In this document: positions 17,702 through 27,269 of the stretch, piece after piece
How positions within the stretch are numbered: the stretch's first letter is position 1
Layout of the letters: every line of letters starts with the position of its first letter
Source: CAYGTS01 sp964352905
GTDB lineage: Bacteria > Pseudomonadota > Gammaproteobacteria > JAHCLG01
DNA length: 64,000 nucleotides
Assembly: GCA_964352905.1 (NCBI GenBank)
Contig: CAYGTS010000001.1
Span: 1 to 64,000, forward strand
Direction: 5' to 3'
Made by a program: the position numbers and the translations under genes
The notes under the pieces: model-generated
Databases searched by the model: none
What the model was told of the DNA's origin: nothing
What the model saw: only the letters and a program-made list of their open reading frames with translations

Positions 17702-18922
17702 ATGAAGCAAATAACCACTGATTTTGTCATTGTTGGCGCCGGCATTGTTGGCATAACCATAGCGCTAGAATTACACAAACAACATCCCCAAGCCCGAATT
17801 GATGTCTTTGAAAAAGAAGCACAAATCGGTTTGCACGCGAGTGGCAGAAACTCTGGTGTATTACACTCTGGGATTTATTATAAGGAAGGCTCACTTAAAG
17901 CGAAAGTTTGCGCAATGGGTGCTAAACGCATGCGCGATTATTGCCTAGAAAATAATTTGCCGATCAATCGCACCGGCAAGGTGATTCTACCGTTACAACC
18001 CTCTGATGATCATTTAATTGATTTACTATATCAACGCGCACTGGCAAATCAGGCTAAGGTTGAAATCGTTGATGAAAAACAATTGAAAGAATTAGAGCCT
18101 GATGTTGCGATTGTTACTGGTCGAGCCTTGTATTCGCCTGATACTGCGGTTATTGATTCAAAAATAGTATTAGAACATTTATATCAACAAATCAAAAGCA
18201 AAGGCGTTCATGTTCATTTTAATGCGCGAATAGAAAAAATAGATAGCGATAATAACACGTTAACTTTCCACGATCAGCAATATCGCTTTCAACATTTATT
18301 TAATACAGCAGGGCTCTATGCTGATCAAGTTGCTAAAGCGTTTGATATTGCAAAACATTATACAATGCTACCTTTTAAAGGCATTTATTATAAGTTAAAT
18401 CCAGCCTCCAATATTAAAGTTAATCATCTGATTTATCCGGTACCGGATTTGAATGTGCCTTTTTTAGGTGTGCATTTTACTAAAACCATTCATGGTGATG
18501 TCATTTTAGGACCCACTGCGGTGCCCGCTTGGGGACGGGAGAATTATTCTAAACTTAAAGGTGTTAAACTTGAAGAAACCATGGCTATTGTTAAAAATTT
18601 ACTGCAACAATATGTTATAAATAACCAAGGGTTTAGGCAGTTTGCACATAATGAAGCGGGACGCTATTTTAAATCACGCTTTGCCAAAGCAGCGGCGGCC
18701 TTAACACCCAAAATTACTAACAACGATTTACTAAAATGTGACAAAGTGGGTATTAGAGCGCAGTTGCTCGATACCAAAAAACGTGAATTAATCATGGATT
18801 TTTTAGTGGAATCTACGGGTCATTCTACACATATATTAAACGCTGTTTCACCGGCTTTTACGTGCTCTTTAGCGTTTGCGGAAATGATTGTTAAGCAGGT
18901 TAATCTTTTGATTACCACTTAA
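17702..18922 (+). CDS. lhgO: L-2-hydroxyglutarate oxidase family FAD enzyme
   Basis: An FAD-dependent DAO-fold oxidoreductase of 406 residues. The dinucleotide-binding motif is VGAGIVGITIALELHK (about 10-25), with the acidic residue ending the second strand in DVFEKE. It is followed by the LhgO/YgaF hallmarks HASGRNSGVLHSGIYY and GSLKAKVC. The family oxidises L-2-hydroxyglutarate to 2-oxoglutarate and passes electrons to the quinone pool. Here it sits beside an amidotransferase and a glycosyltransferase, so a different 2-hydroxyacid substrate in sugar metabolism is possible but unproven. A weak AGG lies 11 bases before the ATG. It is convergent with the large minus-strand locus, ten bases apart. 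Confidence 0.85.
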   Translation: MKQITTDFVIVGAGIVGITIALELHKQHPQARIDVFEKEAQIGLHASGRNSGVLHSGIYYKEGSLKAKVCAMGAKRMRDYCLENNLPINRTGKVILPLQPSDDHLIDLLYQRALANQAKVEIVDEKQLKELEPDVAIVTGRALYSPDTAVIDSKIVLEHLYQQIKSKGVHVHFNARIEKIDSDNNTLTFHDQQYRFQHLFNTAGLYADQVAKAFDIAKHYTMLPFKGIYYKLNPASNIKVNHLIYPVPDLNVPFLGVHFTKTIHGDVILGPTAVPAWGRENYSKLKGVKLEETMAIVKNLLQQYVINNQGFRQFAHNEAGRYFKSRFAKAAAALTPKITNNDLLKCDKVGIRAQLLDTKKRELIMDFLVESTGHSTHILNAVSPAFTCSLAFAEMIVKQVNLLITT

Positions 18923-18932
18923 CATGTCGAAG

Positions 18933-20012
18933 TTACCTATAATATTCAATAACCTCTTCAGCAATTTTTATTGGATCATGCCATTTTAAAACAAACTGTT
19001 TGGCTAATTGCCCTTGCTGAATTAACTGTTCACGATGCTTAATAATGTGCCGTAATTTTTCTTTTAGTGTAAAAGGATTAATATTATAAAAAGGTAAATC
19101 TTTAGCGAACTCATCGGGTACATAATTTAAATGCGCAGGATTAATAAAAACAGCAGCCGGTATCCCCATTTTCATGACTTCAACGGCAACTGCGCCATAC
19201 CAACCTATAAAAATTTGATCGATCAATAAATCTGCTTTTTGATATGCTTGCAACGCTTCACTATGCGACATATTTTCAATTAGATTAAACTTGATCTTAT
19301 TAGGAAATTCCTGCTGTAACTCATCGATGATTTTTAAAATTATATCAGTCCCTTTCGTAACGCGCTGTGTTGGCGCATGCACAATATTAATTTTATCATT
19401 TTTGAAAAAAGGCTCTTGTTTAGTTTCTATATCAAAATAATTAGCAATGGTGTAAGGTAAAAAAGAAGTTTTTTCTTTGGGCAAAAACTGTATTAAATCT
19501 GGGTTTAAAGCAAAGACATGATCAGCATATTGAGCCATTTTATCAATTGCTTTTTGCCGCTGCTTATCTTTTTTGCCTGAGTTACACATACCATTGTAGC
19601 AGCCCTCTCTTTGGCAAGCTGCTATTTGAATTTCTGATTTTTTTAATAGTTCAAGCGTTGGATATTTTTGTCGCGCATCGCAACCTTGATAACAAAATAT
19701 TTTTTTCGCATTGGCATCATAAAAAGGTAAATCCGCTAAATTTAAACCTAATTGTGGCGCATGCAGGATAGTTGATCCAAAATTAAAATGATAAACATCA
19801 TAGCCTTTGCGGTATTTTAAAAATGCTTTGGCTCTGTAAAATAGCTGCGCTAATAAATGACGATCGCTGAGATCAATTTTTATATCTGCGTCATAAGCAA
19901 ATCTTGAGCAATTGAAGGTTAAGACTTTAGAGTCAAGTCCCAACTTTCGTTCAGCTATGGCAAGACTGTAAGCATTGCCACCAACACTTGAAGGTAAATG
20001 CAATATTTTCAT
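18933..20012 (-). CDS. GT-B glycosyltransferase with Cys cluster (locus paralog family)
   Basis: Starts MKILHLPSSVGGNAYSLAI, a GT-B N-terminal fold. Residues about 120-160 carry GCDARQKY and then the cysteine pattern C-x4-C-x4-C (CQREGCYNGMC). The C-terminal half has NIVHAPTQRVTKGTDII and a D-Q-x4-G-W-x-G-x2-A-V-E-V active-site-like segment (DQIFIGWYGAVAVEVM). The same signature recurs in the genes at 20009, 28052, 32727 and 36343, so these are paralogs; the cysteines are shared with 28052 and 32727. It is probably a polysaccharide chain-building enzyme in the cytosol. Its ATG overlaps the stop of the preceding gene (ATGA). It is the last gene of the minus-strand locus. Confidence 0.82.
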   Translation of the reverse strand: MKILHLPSSVGGNAYSLAIAERKLGLDSKVLTFNCSRFAYDADIKIDLSDRHLLAQLFYRAKAFLKYRKGYDVYHFNFGSTILHAPQLGLNLADLPFYDANAKKIFCYQGCDARQKYPTLELLKKSEIQIAACQREGCYNGMCNSGKKDKQRQKAIDKMAQYADHVFALNPDLIQFLPKEKTSFLPYTIANYFDIETKQEPFFKNDKINIVHAPTQRVTKGTDIILKIIDELQQEFPNKIKFNLIENMSHSEALQAYQKADLLIDQIFIGWYGAVAVEVMKMGIPAAVFINPAHLNYVPDEFAKDLPFYNINPFTLKEKLRHIIKHREQLIQQGQLAKQFVLKWHDPIKIAEEVIEYYR

Positions 20013-21349
20013 GTTACCTCATTCTGTAGGTTTTGATTGGGTAATACGGTTTTGTCCTGATTATTCTTTATACGAGAATCAAATAATGGATGATAATAAT
20101 TAATCAAGTCAATTTCTTGTTGCCACCAAATTTTTTGATAAATTGCTTCAAACATAGCAGCGCAAGCGTTAAATGAATGACGGTTCTCTGCAAATTGTCG
20201 CGATTTTTTGCCTATATGGGGCCATTCTTTACGATGTTCAATTAATGTTTTTAAAGTATCGTAAATTGTTTGAGTTGATGATCCAATAATAGGACATTCA
20301 TTGAGATAAGAATATTGACGAAACAAATGGTATTCTGGCGTATCATGAATACCGCTAATAACAATTTTACCAAAGCCTAAACCTTCTAATGCAGCTAGGG
20401 CATAGCCAAAAATTAATTGATCAACAAAAATATCAGCTTTAGCAATTCTCGTTAACGCTTCCGTATTGGGTACTTTTTCAATGATATCTAAATAAATATC
20501 ATGCCCTTGCTGCTGTAAACGTGTCACTGCTTCAACTAAATATTCTGATCCTTTAACACCGCGATGATTAGGGGCATGTGCAATACGAATTTGCCCTGAT
20601 GTGCTCGGATATTGTGGCAATATTTTACTTAAATCCACTGGGTAACAGGTTAAAGGTAAGATATCCCAACGCGGTAAATTGATATGATGAACTAAGCAAC
20701 CGACAACAACATCAGCATGCTTCGTTAAACGCCTAATACGCCTTTGAATTTTCGCGGCGTTATCCGCATGCATGGGATAATTTGTTAAGAGTGCATGCCG
20801 CCAAATAGGATTAGGTATTAAGTCATAAACAAAGGCATCACTACCATAAGGCATGACGATTAATTTTTTTCTCACTAGCTTCAAAATATACGTTTCACAA
20901 TTGGCTAATAAAGTTCGTCGCAAAAGGCCATTGTCGAAATAATAGTGAAAAATATCGTATTTAAATAATGCTAAGCTAAAAAACCAATAAGCTTTTAAAT
21001 TCCCAAGCATCCAATTAATAAAGCGCCCCGCATTGGTCTGACTGATTAGGGTATAGTCAAAATCATTTTTTTGCACTATCGATGAAACATCCACCACCGC
21101 AGTATGACTCACATAGCCTTTAGCGGCTAAGGATTGCGCCATATACGCTAATGACTTGATCGGTGTTGAGGCCCAGAGTAATTTTGGTTTGTCTTTTTTT
21201 GAACTAGTTAACAGAGTCAACGGGATAGCGATAGCTAGCATGATAATGCCAAACGGTAAAACCGGTAAATCTGTCGCAATACGAGCAAATTTTATTACTC
21301 TAGTTTTTTTAAAAAATTTGATTCGCTTCATTGATAATTTTACTCGCAT
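20009..21349 (-). CDS. Membrane-associated GT-B glycosyltransferase (locus paralog family)
   Basis: About 446 residues. A hydrophobic segment near residues 29-48 (LPFGIIMLAIAIPLTLL) suggests membrane attachment. The catalytic half shows IRIAHAPNHRGVKGSEYL, IIEKVPNTEAL and DQLIFGYALAALEGLGFGK, matching the in-locus family. It has YGSDAF where relatives have GCDxR and lacks the cysteine cluster that follows. I use the ATG at 21349, which overlaps the upstream stop in TGATG; a TTG one codon earlier is less likely. Coupling on both sides shows it is part of a tight operon. The sugar it transfers is unknown. Confidence 0.8.
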   Translation of the reverse strand: MRVKLSMKRIKFFKKTRVIKFARIATDLPVLPFGIIMLAIAIPLTLLTSSKKDKPKLLWASTPIKSLAYMAQSLAAKGYVSHTAVVDVSSIVQKNDFDYTLISQTNAGRFINWMLGNLKAYWFFSLALFKYDIFHYYFDNGLLRRTLLANCETYILKLVRKKLIVMPYGSDAFVYDLIPNPIWRHALLTNYPMHADNAAKIQRRIRRLTKHADVVVGCLVHHINLPRWDILPLTCYPVDLSKILPQYPSTSGQIRIAHAPNHRGVKGSEYLVEAVTRLQQQGHDIYLDIIEKVPNTEALTRIAKADIFVDQLIFGYALAALEGLGFGKIVISGIHDTPEYHLFRQYSYLNECPIIGSSTQTIYDTLKTLIEHRKEWPHIGKKSRQFAENRHSFNACAAMFEAIYQKIWWQQEIDLINYYHPLFDSRIKNNQDKTVLPNQNLQNEVT

Positions 21350-22806
21350 CAATTGCCATTTTGTTTAACCCAATACTCTGGAATATTGGGATGTAATTTT
21401 TTTGCGTAGCTAAGCAAGGTTCTATCTTTCATAATATTGGCTAACGATTGTAGATTTGACCACATTAACCACTTATAAACAGCTGGCATATCCTCAATAT
21501 ATTTTGAGAAATATAATTTACCATCTTTCTCTTCATAAAATGGCATCTGAGCTGTTAAACTTATTGCTTGTTGAATGAACGCATGTAATAACCTACTATC
21601 ACCTAGTAATCTAGCGGTATTGTATAAATGCGTTAACGCAATAAATTCTCCATCGAGTATCTCTACATTTGGTAACGGCGGTGTGTTATACACATACTCT
21701 GCTGGCAGTTTAAAACCAGAAATTTCATACATGCTCCCACCTTTTATAATGGGGATAAGAATATAATTAGCCGCTTTTTCAGCCAATATTTTATATTTTT
21801 CATCATGCGTATATTGATACATGATTGCCGCTGATTCAGCAAACACAGCATTATCATACGAGCTATACCAAGGTGCATCTAATTTAATACCCCAGTTTAG
21901 CATCCACGGCATGTTATACGGCCATGAATAAGCATTTTTTCCTGTCTTTTGCATCTCTTTAAAAACATAATTTTCGAAAAAAATTTTTGCAGCATCGAGA
22001 ATTTCATTGCTTTTTTCTTTAGTCACATTTTCTTCCATGCTATAAATTAATAAACTATATAGGGTATTAGCAGCAACAACAGGGTGTACCCCATGCTGCA
22101 AACCACCATTTAATTTTCTTACATAACTTGCTGGATCTTTTAATATGGCAATATCTTGATCAATTTTATTTTGGTCAAGTGGTAACTGTATTGGATATAA
22201 TATTATGCCATTAAAACTTATCGTCGTCGTTTTTTTAAGACGATTAATATCATTAGCAGACCAAAGTTGATTTCCTGTCGGGGTTGTTTCACCAATAATA
22301 GTTGATAGCAACGTATAACCTGTTGCATTTGCTGTTTCACTGTATACTTTTACAAATAAAACACCCACACCAAAATCATAAAGTTTATTATCTAATAAAA
22401 TAAGTTTATTACTTGGATAAATTCCTACTAATCCAGGCCTACCATGTGAAGAAGTTTGCCAAATTAAAAGATATTTATGGTTAACAAGTTTTGGTATATA
22501 AATCATTGCTGTTTGATTTTTTGCAAATAGATGTTTAGTATAAATTACTTCTAAACCCTTACGATCTGCCATGTAAGGGCGTAACAAATGATGATTTAAA
22601 TGTTCAACATAGGCTGGGATCCCCAAGGAATTATTTTTGTCTAGCGTAACTAGCGGCAAAGTAGGAACTTGTTCTGGTTCATTTGCTACAAAAGTTTTTT
22701 TATCTTCTTTCAATAATAGTCTTGTAATGGTAAAAAAATTAAATACTGTAATTAAAATTAATATAAGAAAAGAAAAAATAGCTATTTTAGTTTTAAAAAA
22801 TCTCAT
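21349..22806 (-). CDS. Membrane-anchored D-glucuronyl C5-epimerase-like protein
   Basis: One N-terminal membrane span (IAIFSFLILILITVFNFFTI, about 8-28) is followed by 450 residues that should face the periplasm. The C-terminal 200 residues resemble the alpha/alpha-barrel of heparosan/glucuronyl C5-epimerases: WPYNMPWMLNWG, then APWYSSYDNAVFAESAAIMY, Y-x3-A-x2-A-x-N-Y, GGSMYE and ILDGEFIALTHLYN. Such enzymes invert C5 of uronic acid residues within a polymer (for example GlcA to IdoA). The match is by motif order, so family membership is probable rather than certain. AGGAGG nine bases before the ATG is the strongest ribosome site in the locus. It starts two bases before the upstream deacetylase gene ends its stop region. 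Confidence 0.6.
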   Translation of the reverse strand: MRFFKTKIAIFSFLILILITVFNFFTITRLLLKEDKKTFVANEPEQVPTLPLVTLDKNNSLGIPAYVEHLNHHLLRPYMADRKGLEVIYTKHLFAKNQTAMIYIPKLVNHKYLLIWQTSSHGRPGLVGIYPSNKLILLDNKLYDFGVGVLFVKVYSETANATGYTLLSTIIGETTPTGNQLWSANDINRLKKTTTISFNGIILYPIQLPLDQNKIDQDIAILKDPASYVRKLNGGLQHGVHPVVAANTLYSLLIYSMEENVTKEKSNEILDAAKIFFENYVFKEMQKTGKNAYSWPYNMPWMLNWGIKLDAPWYSSYDNAVFAESAAIMYQYTHDEKYKILAEKAANYILIPIIKGGSMYEISGFKLPAEYVYNTPPLPNVEILDGEFIALTHLYNTARLLGDSRLLHAFIQQAISLTAQMPFYEEKDGKLYFSKYIEDMPAVYKWLMWSNLQSLANIMKDRTLLSYAKKLHPNIPEYWVKQNGN

Positions 22807-22807
22807 A

Positions 22808-23542
22808 CTATACGACCTCCTTAATCCTTTCTTGTGTTGAAAATAATTCTAATGCTCTATTAAGCGAAACGCTTTTTTGATTATTTTTTTCCATCAAGTC
22901 TAAAAGATCGAGAAAAAATTCACGTGCCCCATAACCCTGCATTGCATTTTTAAAAGGCGATTGCTTTTCAATAATAATTTTGTGTTTTACCTCTTGATAG
23001 CTTTCATATGATGTTGTATTGATCGCCACATGTAGCGGATGAAAATCAAACACATACAAATGTTCTGGATCTTGAATTGCCCTCTCTAGAATTTTTTTAT
23101 CAAATGGCTGATGATTTAGCGTGGGCCAATTTGTTTTCATACACATATCCATGTTATCCATATAATAGATTGGCAACTCCCAAATACCCCAAGGATGTCT
23201 ATAAGGAGTCAACCCTGTTTCAAATAAGTGTGTAGCCATGCTAGCATATTTTATATTGAGATCGTTTAAATAGATACCTACCATATGTGAAAAAACACAG
23301 GAATGTATTCTAACACCATTTGCATTAATTTTTAGTGCTTCTACAAAATCTAGATAATCCACTTTAAAATTCTCTAAATTATGAACTGTAGGATGAGGTT
23401 CCACTTCATGATATTTAAAATCAACGCCTAAAAAGGGCTTCCAAAGAAAGAAAGTTGCTTCACCAGGAATATCATAGGTTGAAAGAAATGTTTCTAACCA
23501 TTCATTGGTCATGTGATCTGTATCAAAACTCAGACAAATCAT
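22808..23542 (-). CDS. Polysaccharide deacetylase family protein (NodB-like)
   Basis: The start MICLSFDTDHMT supplies the paired aspartates of the NodB metal site, and EPHPTVH gives the H-x3-H metal ligands. RIHSCVFSH and FDFHPLHVAI resemble later conserved blocks that carry the catalytic His. At 244 residues with no signal peptide it should work in the cytosol, on a nucleotide sugar or a growing lipid-linked chain. Removal of N-acetyl groups is the expected reaction. Its ATG overlaps the stop of the formyltransferase gene (AAAATGA), so the two are coupled, which suggests deacetylation and N-formylation of the same amino sugar. Confidence 0.75.
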   Translation of the reverse strand: MICLSFDTDHMTNEWLETFLSTYDIPGEATFFLWKPFLGVDFKYHEVEPHPTVHNLENFKVDYLDFVEALKINANGVRIHSCVFSHMVGIYLNDLNIKYASMATHLFETGLTPYRHPWGIWELPIYYMDNMDMCMKTNWPTLNHQPFDKKILERAIQDPEHLYVFDFHPLHVAINTTSYESYQEVKHKIIIEKQSPFKNAMQGYGAREFFLDLLDLMEKNNQKSVSLNRALELFSTQERIKEVV

Positions 23543-24486
23543 TTTATTATCTCCATCATTTTGTTAGATATTTGTTTATTAAATTTTTTATTGTGAAAAT
23601 AAAGTAGTTCTTTTTCTAGTATCGGTTTGTTGTTCATGACAATTGATTGAATTGAAATTACATCGTCAGCTGTGCCAATAAAAATAGTGTTATCAATAAT
23701 CTTGATCTGGCCAGCTTGCATGTTTTTCACATTTTTAGCCGGTATACAAGGGCCTAAAATTTCAATTTCTGTCTCCCCTAATTGTGTTCGTGCACTAGGA
23801 TGTGGGGGATTGGTTAAGCAGTTAATAAAATTAATTACTGCTTCACTACTCTCTTCCCACTTGATCCAACGGTTTTGCGGAAAAACCATCGAGTGATATG
23901 TTGCTACTGTTTCTTGTTGTGCAATGGCGTGATATTTTTTTGAAACTTTATATTCATCCCAAAACTCCATAAACAATTGTGCCCCTAAGTCAACACACAC
24001 ATCGTAGGCTTGTTTTGCAGTCATCTTACTCGCTAATTTTTGCTGTTTTTTTGCAACAATGGGCCCAGCATCTAAGGCTTTTACAACTTCATGCAGTGTT
24101 GCTGTCAAATATTCTTCACGATTATAAAGTGTCCAAATGACAGGCAAACAACCCCTATTTTTAGGCAAATCTGCAAAGTGAATATTTAAAACATGCGGCA
24201 CTAGGTTAATAAAACATTCAGGAATAATCCTAGAATAAGAGCATGATAAGGCTAAAGTTGGGTTAAATTTCTCAATAAACTCTAATTCATTTTTTAGCAA
24301 AGTGGGTTGGATATAATTAATCTTCGTATTTTTTATATGATCATGTAAGGAAATACCAGAACCATCATTACCATGATCTTGTGGATTTAAAACCACCAGT
24401 AATTCAATGCTTTCTTGCGCTGTAAGAAAGTCTAGTATATTTTTTGCTAACGCCCTGTTGCCTAATAATATCACTCTATGTTTCAT
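23539..24486 (-). CDS. Formyltransferase-fold sugar N-formyltransferase
   Basis: Shows the formyltransferase fold: an opening beta strand KHRVILLGNRALAKNIL, then NIHFADLPKNRG (the N-x-H of the active site) and LDAGPIVAKKQ with the catalytic Asp. It probably transfers formyl from 10-formyltetrahydrofolate to an amino sugar. Methionyl-tRNA formyltransferase is less likely because of the locus and the weak LPxxxG block. Residues about 200-315 form a C-terminal domain. I start at ATG 24486 because the fold begins there; an ATG nine codons upstream (24513) is also open, and neither has a clear ribosome site. Overlaps genes on both sides. Confidence 0.78.
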   Translation of the reverse strand: MKHRVILLGNRALAKNILDFLTAQESIELLVVLNPQDHGNDGSGISLHDHIKNTKINYIQPTLLKNELEFIEKFNPTLALSCSYSRIIPECFINLVPHVLNIHFADLPKNRGCLPVIWTLYNREEYLTATLHEVVKALDAGPIVAKKQQKLASKMTAKQAYDVCVDLGAQLFMEFWDEYKVSKKYHAIAQQETVATYHSMVFPQNRWIKWEESSEAVINFINCLTNPPHPSARTQLGETEIEILGPCIPAKNVKNMQAGQIKIIDNTIFIGTADDVISIQSIVMNNKPILEKELLYFHNKKFNKQISNKMMEIIK

Positions 24487-25393
24487 AGCTAACCATGTTC
24501 TCAATAATTTCATAATCAGTTATTAATAGTAATCCGCCTAAACAATTAATAACTAAATCATCATTAAAGTATTCTACAATTTCACCATAAGCCTTATCAG
24601 CATAAGTCAATCGTGTATCAAACGGTACGGCTTCCCAAATAATTCTTTTTTTACCTTCTATGATATCAAATGCACCAGGATAGGGGTGTGTTGTTGCGCG
24701 AATTAAATTATAAATTTCGATAATATCCATCTTTTGCCAATCTATTTCCCCATCTTCAATATTACGTTTTGGGTAATAACTAGGCTTTCCTTGTTGCTTT
24801 ATAAATTTAAGATCTCCGGAACATATTTTTTTTAAATTATTTAATAACATTTTTTTGGTGGCAATAGCCACTTTATAATATAAAGTCCTGATATTATCAT
24901 AGTCATTAATATCGAAATCTTGAAAACTAAATACATCACCATCATCCATACCAGGTGTCATTAAAAATAATTGTAAAATAAATCTTTTCTGTTTTGTAAT
25001 AATTGACCAGTTGAGAGGAGATCGTCCTCGTCCTTTGGGTAAAAAATTAGCGCTACCATGGCTGCCAATAGCTCCAATTGATAAAGTCTTTAAGATTTGT
25101 TCAGGGAATAAGCGCTGCCATCCACCTTGAATAAGTAAATCAAATTTTTGCTGTGAAAAAAAGGCAATATCTTCACTTGCCTCCAAACTATATTTTTTGG
25201 GAATATAAAGAGGTATGTTATGTTTTTTAGCTAATGCGTGAAAATCATAGTAGCCTGATATTTTATTTGTTTCTCCTTGCTCAGGTGTCAAGCACACAAA
25301 ATATGAAAACTCCACACCACTGTTTATTAGCGCTGGGATTAAAAACGAACCAAATTCATGGCAACCACACATTACTATTTTTTTGTTTAACAT
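24476..25393 (-). CDS. Formyltransferase-fold sugar N-formyltransferase (second copy)
   Basis: About 305 residues. Active-site segment GSHGSANFLPKGRGRSPLNW and the following GMDDGDVFSFQDF match the formyl-transfer domain of ArnA- and methionyl-tRNA-formyltransferase-like proteins, where the His and Asp act. A C-terminal domain around RATTHPYPGAFDIIEGKK resembles that of ArnA-type enzymes. It is distinct in sequence from the neighbouring formyltransferase, so the two probably modify different sugars or positions. ATG 25393 is chosen because GAGGAAG lies just upstream; a GTG 11 codons earlier has none. Stop overlaps the start of the next gene. Confidence 0.82.
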   Translation of the reverse strand: MLNKKIVMCGCHEFGSFLIPALINSGVEFSYFVCLTPEQGETNKISGYYDFHALAKKHNIPLYIPKKYSLEASEDIAFFSQQKFDLLIQGGWQRLFPEQILKTLSIGAIGSHGSANFLPKGRGRSPLNWSIITKQKRFILQLFLMTPGMDDGDVFSFQDFDINDYDNIRTLYYKVAIATKKMLLNNLKKICSGDLKFIKQQGKPSYYPKRNIEDGEIDWQKMDIIEIYNLIRATTHPYPGAFDIIEGKKRIIWEAVPFDTRLTYADKAYGEIVEYFNDDLVINCLGGLLLITDYEIIENMVSYET

Positions 25394-25432
25394 TTCTTCC
25401 TCAAAAATATAATTATCGCCTTTCACGTAATA

Positions 25433-27268
25433 TTAGGTATTAAATTGTTTACACCAACTCTGGAAGTTGAGCAAAGACCAGATCAAATAGGTATTGTTTG
25501 CTTGACCATTAAAATGTTGATTTAGCATTGTTTCAACATAATTTGCATTAAAAATACCGTGTTTATTTATTTCACTGACTGAAAGCTGTTGCTGAATCCA
25601 AGGTTTAAGCTGATGGCGATACCAATCTGCATCAGGTGGGCCAAAACCCATTTTAGGCTTCTTATATATTTTCTCGGGCACTAAAGGTTTCACAGACTCT
25701 CTAAATAGGATTTTTCCCACTGACTTGTTACAAAGATATTCAAATGGCACATCTAATAAAAAATCAACTAATTCATTATCAAGCAATGGCACTCTCGTTT
25801 CTAATGAATGCGCCATAGAAACTTTATCTTCAAATGTGAGCAATCCGGTTAAATAGGTTTTTGCATCAACATAAAAAACTTTATCGTACCAATGTGAAGA
25901 AGGACAATTTACTAGCATTTGATCAATTTTTTGCTGCGGATCAAAATCAATATGTGAAATAAAATCTTGATTAAATACTTTACTATATTCACTTTTTCTA
26001 TAAACTGCATTTAAAACATTTGAATAGAGTTGATGCCGCTCCTGATCAGTCCATGTTTTGTTTTTCTTTAATATTAACGACTTAAACCTGTTAACTAACG
26101 ATTGCTGCGATGTATTGGCTAAGCCTAAAATGTCATAGCGCCCAACATAACCAGCGTGATATTCATCTCCTCCTGTGCCTGACAATACCACTTTGGCATC
26201 TTGCGCTACACGTCCAGCTACTAAATAATTAACATAGCCCATCCCCATTCTTAAATCTTCTAATGCATAAACATATTTATCAAGGTTATTTATTAAATCT
26301 TGTGGAGAAACAGTGTATTCGATTCTATTAATTTCGTAGGTTTTTGCAACTAACTCAGAATATTCTCTTTCATCAAAATGTGCTTGCTCTACTACATTTT
26401 CTAAGTCAAATATACAACTATAAGCTTTCATTTCTGGGTAAATTTTATGCGCACTCAATGTAATTGCTGTAGAATCTATGCCGCCTGATAAATAAGTTGT
26501 AACTGGTACATCTGCAGCAAGTTGTCTTTTTACAACGCGTTCTAAAATAGCGCGATGCTCTTGTGCTAGCGTTGCTAAATTTTCCGTTCTACTACGTGGA
26601 AATGTAATATCCCAAAATTTTTCATGTTTAATTTGATTGTTTTGGAAAATGACAATTGACGCAGCTTCAAGCTGATTAATATTACTAAACATTGTTGTTT
26701 CATGCCAAAGATTTTGGAATGAAAAATATTCAATAATCCCATTTGGATTAGCAGACTTTTTTACTAAATTTGATGCTAAAATTGTCTTAATCTCTGAGGC
26801 AAAAATAATTGTGTTGTTATTTATCAAGGAATAATAAAGTGGTTTGATACCATAACGATCTCTGGCTAATATTAATTTCTGTTTTTTACTATCCCAAATT
26901 GCAATAGCAAACATTCCATTAAGCTTATTAAACACATCAAAACCCCATTGTTCATAGCCATGAACAATGACCTCAGTATCACTGTGGTCGGTTTTAAAAA
27001 TATGCCCATAACAAAGCAATTGTTTGCGCAATTCTTTATGATTGTAAATTTCACCATTAAAAATAACGATAATATCGCCGGTTTCATTGCGCATGGGCTG
27101 ATGGCCAGTCTCAATATCAATAATAGCAAGTCTTCTAAAAATAAGATTCACTGACTGATTTTTATAAAATCCCTCATCATCGGGACCGCGATGCAACATC
27201 GCTTTTGACATACGCTGCAAAGTCTCATCATCACATTTTTGACCAATGATACCCGCTATTCCACACAT
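25433..27268 (-). CDS. asnB: Asparagine synthase-like glutamine amidotransferase (copy 2)
   Basis: 611 residues starting MCGIAGIIGQ, so Cys2 is the glutaminase nucleophile. RGPDDEGFY and FNGEIYNHKELR are glutaminase-domain blocks. The synthase domain has TYLSGGIDSTA (about 258-268), SGTGGDEYHAGY and METRVPLLDNELVDF (with L in place of the first residue). Both half-reactions look intact. Location between formyltransferase and deacetylase genes argues for uronic acid amidation in the polysaccharide rather than free asparagine synthesis. The next gene ends one base before its ATG region and AGGAA lies six bases upstream of the start. Confidence 0.88.
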   Translation of the reverse strand: MCGIAGIIGQKCDDETLQRMSKAMLHRGPDDEGFYKNQSVNLIFRRLAIIDIETGHQPMRNETGDIIVIFNGEIYNHKELRKQLLCYGHIFKTDHSDTEVIVHGYEQWGFDVFNKLNGMFAIAIWDSKKQKLILARDRYGIKPLYYSLINNNTIIFASEIKTILASNLVKKSANPNGIIEYFSFQNLWHETTMFSNINQLEAASIVIFQNNQIKHEKFWDITFPRSRTENLATLAQEHRAILERVVKRQLAADVPVTTYLSGGIDSTAITLSAHKIYPEMKAYSCIFDLENVVEQAHFDEREYSELVAKTYEINRIEYTVSPQDLINNLDKYVYALEDLRMGMGYVNYLVAGRVAQDAKVVLSGTGGDEYHAGYVGRYDILGLANTSQQSLVNRFKSLILKKNKTWTDQERHQLYSNVLNAVYRKSEYSKVFNQDFISHIDFDPQQKIDQMLVNCPSSHWYDKVFYVDAKTYLTGLLTFEDKVSMAHSLETRVPLLDNELVDFLLDVPFEYLCNKSVGKILFRESVKPLVPEKIYKKPKMGFGPPDADWYRHQLKPWIQQQLSVSEINKHGIFNANYVETMLNQHFNGQANNTYLIWSLLNFQSWCKQFNT

Positions 27269-27269
27269 G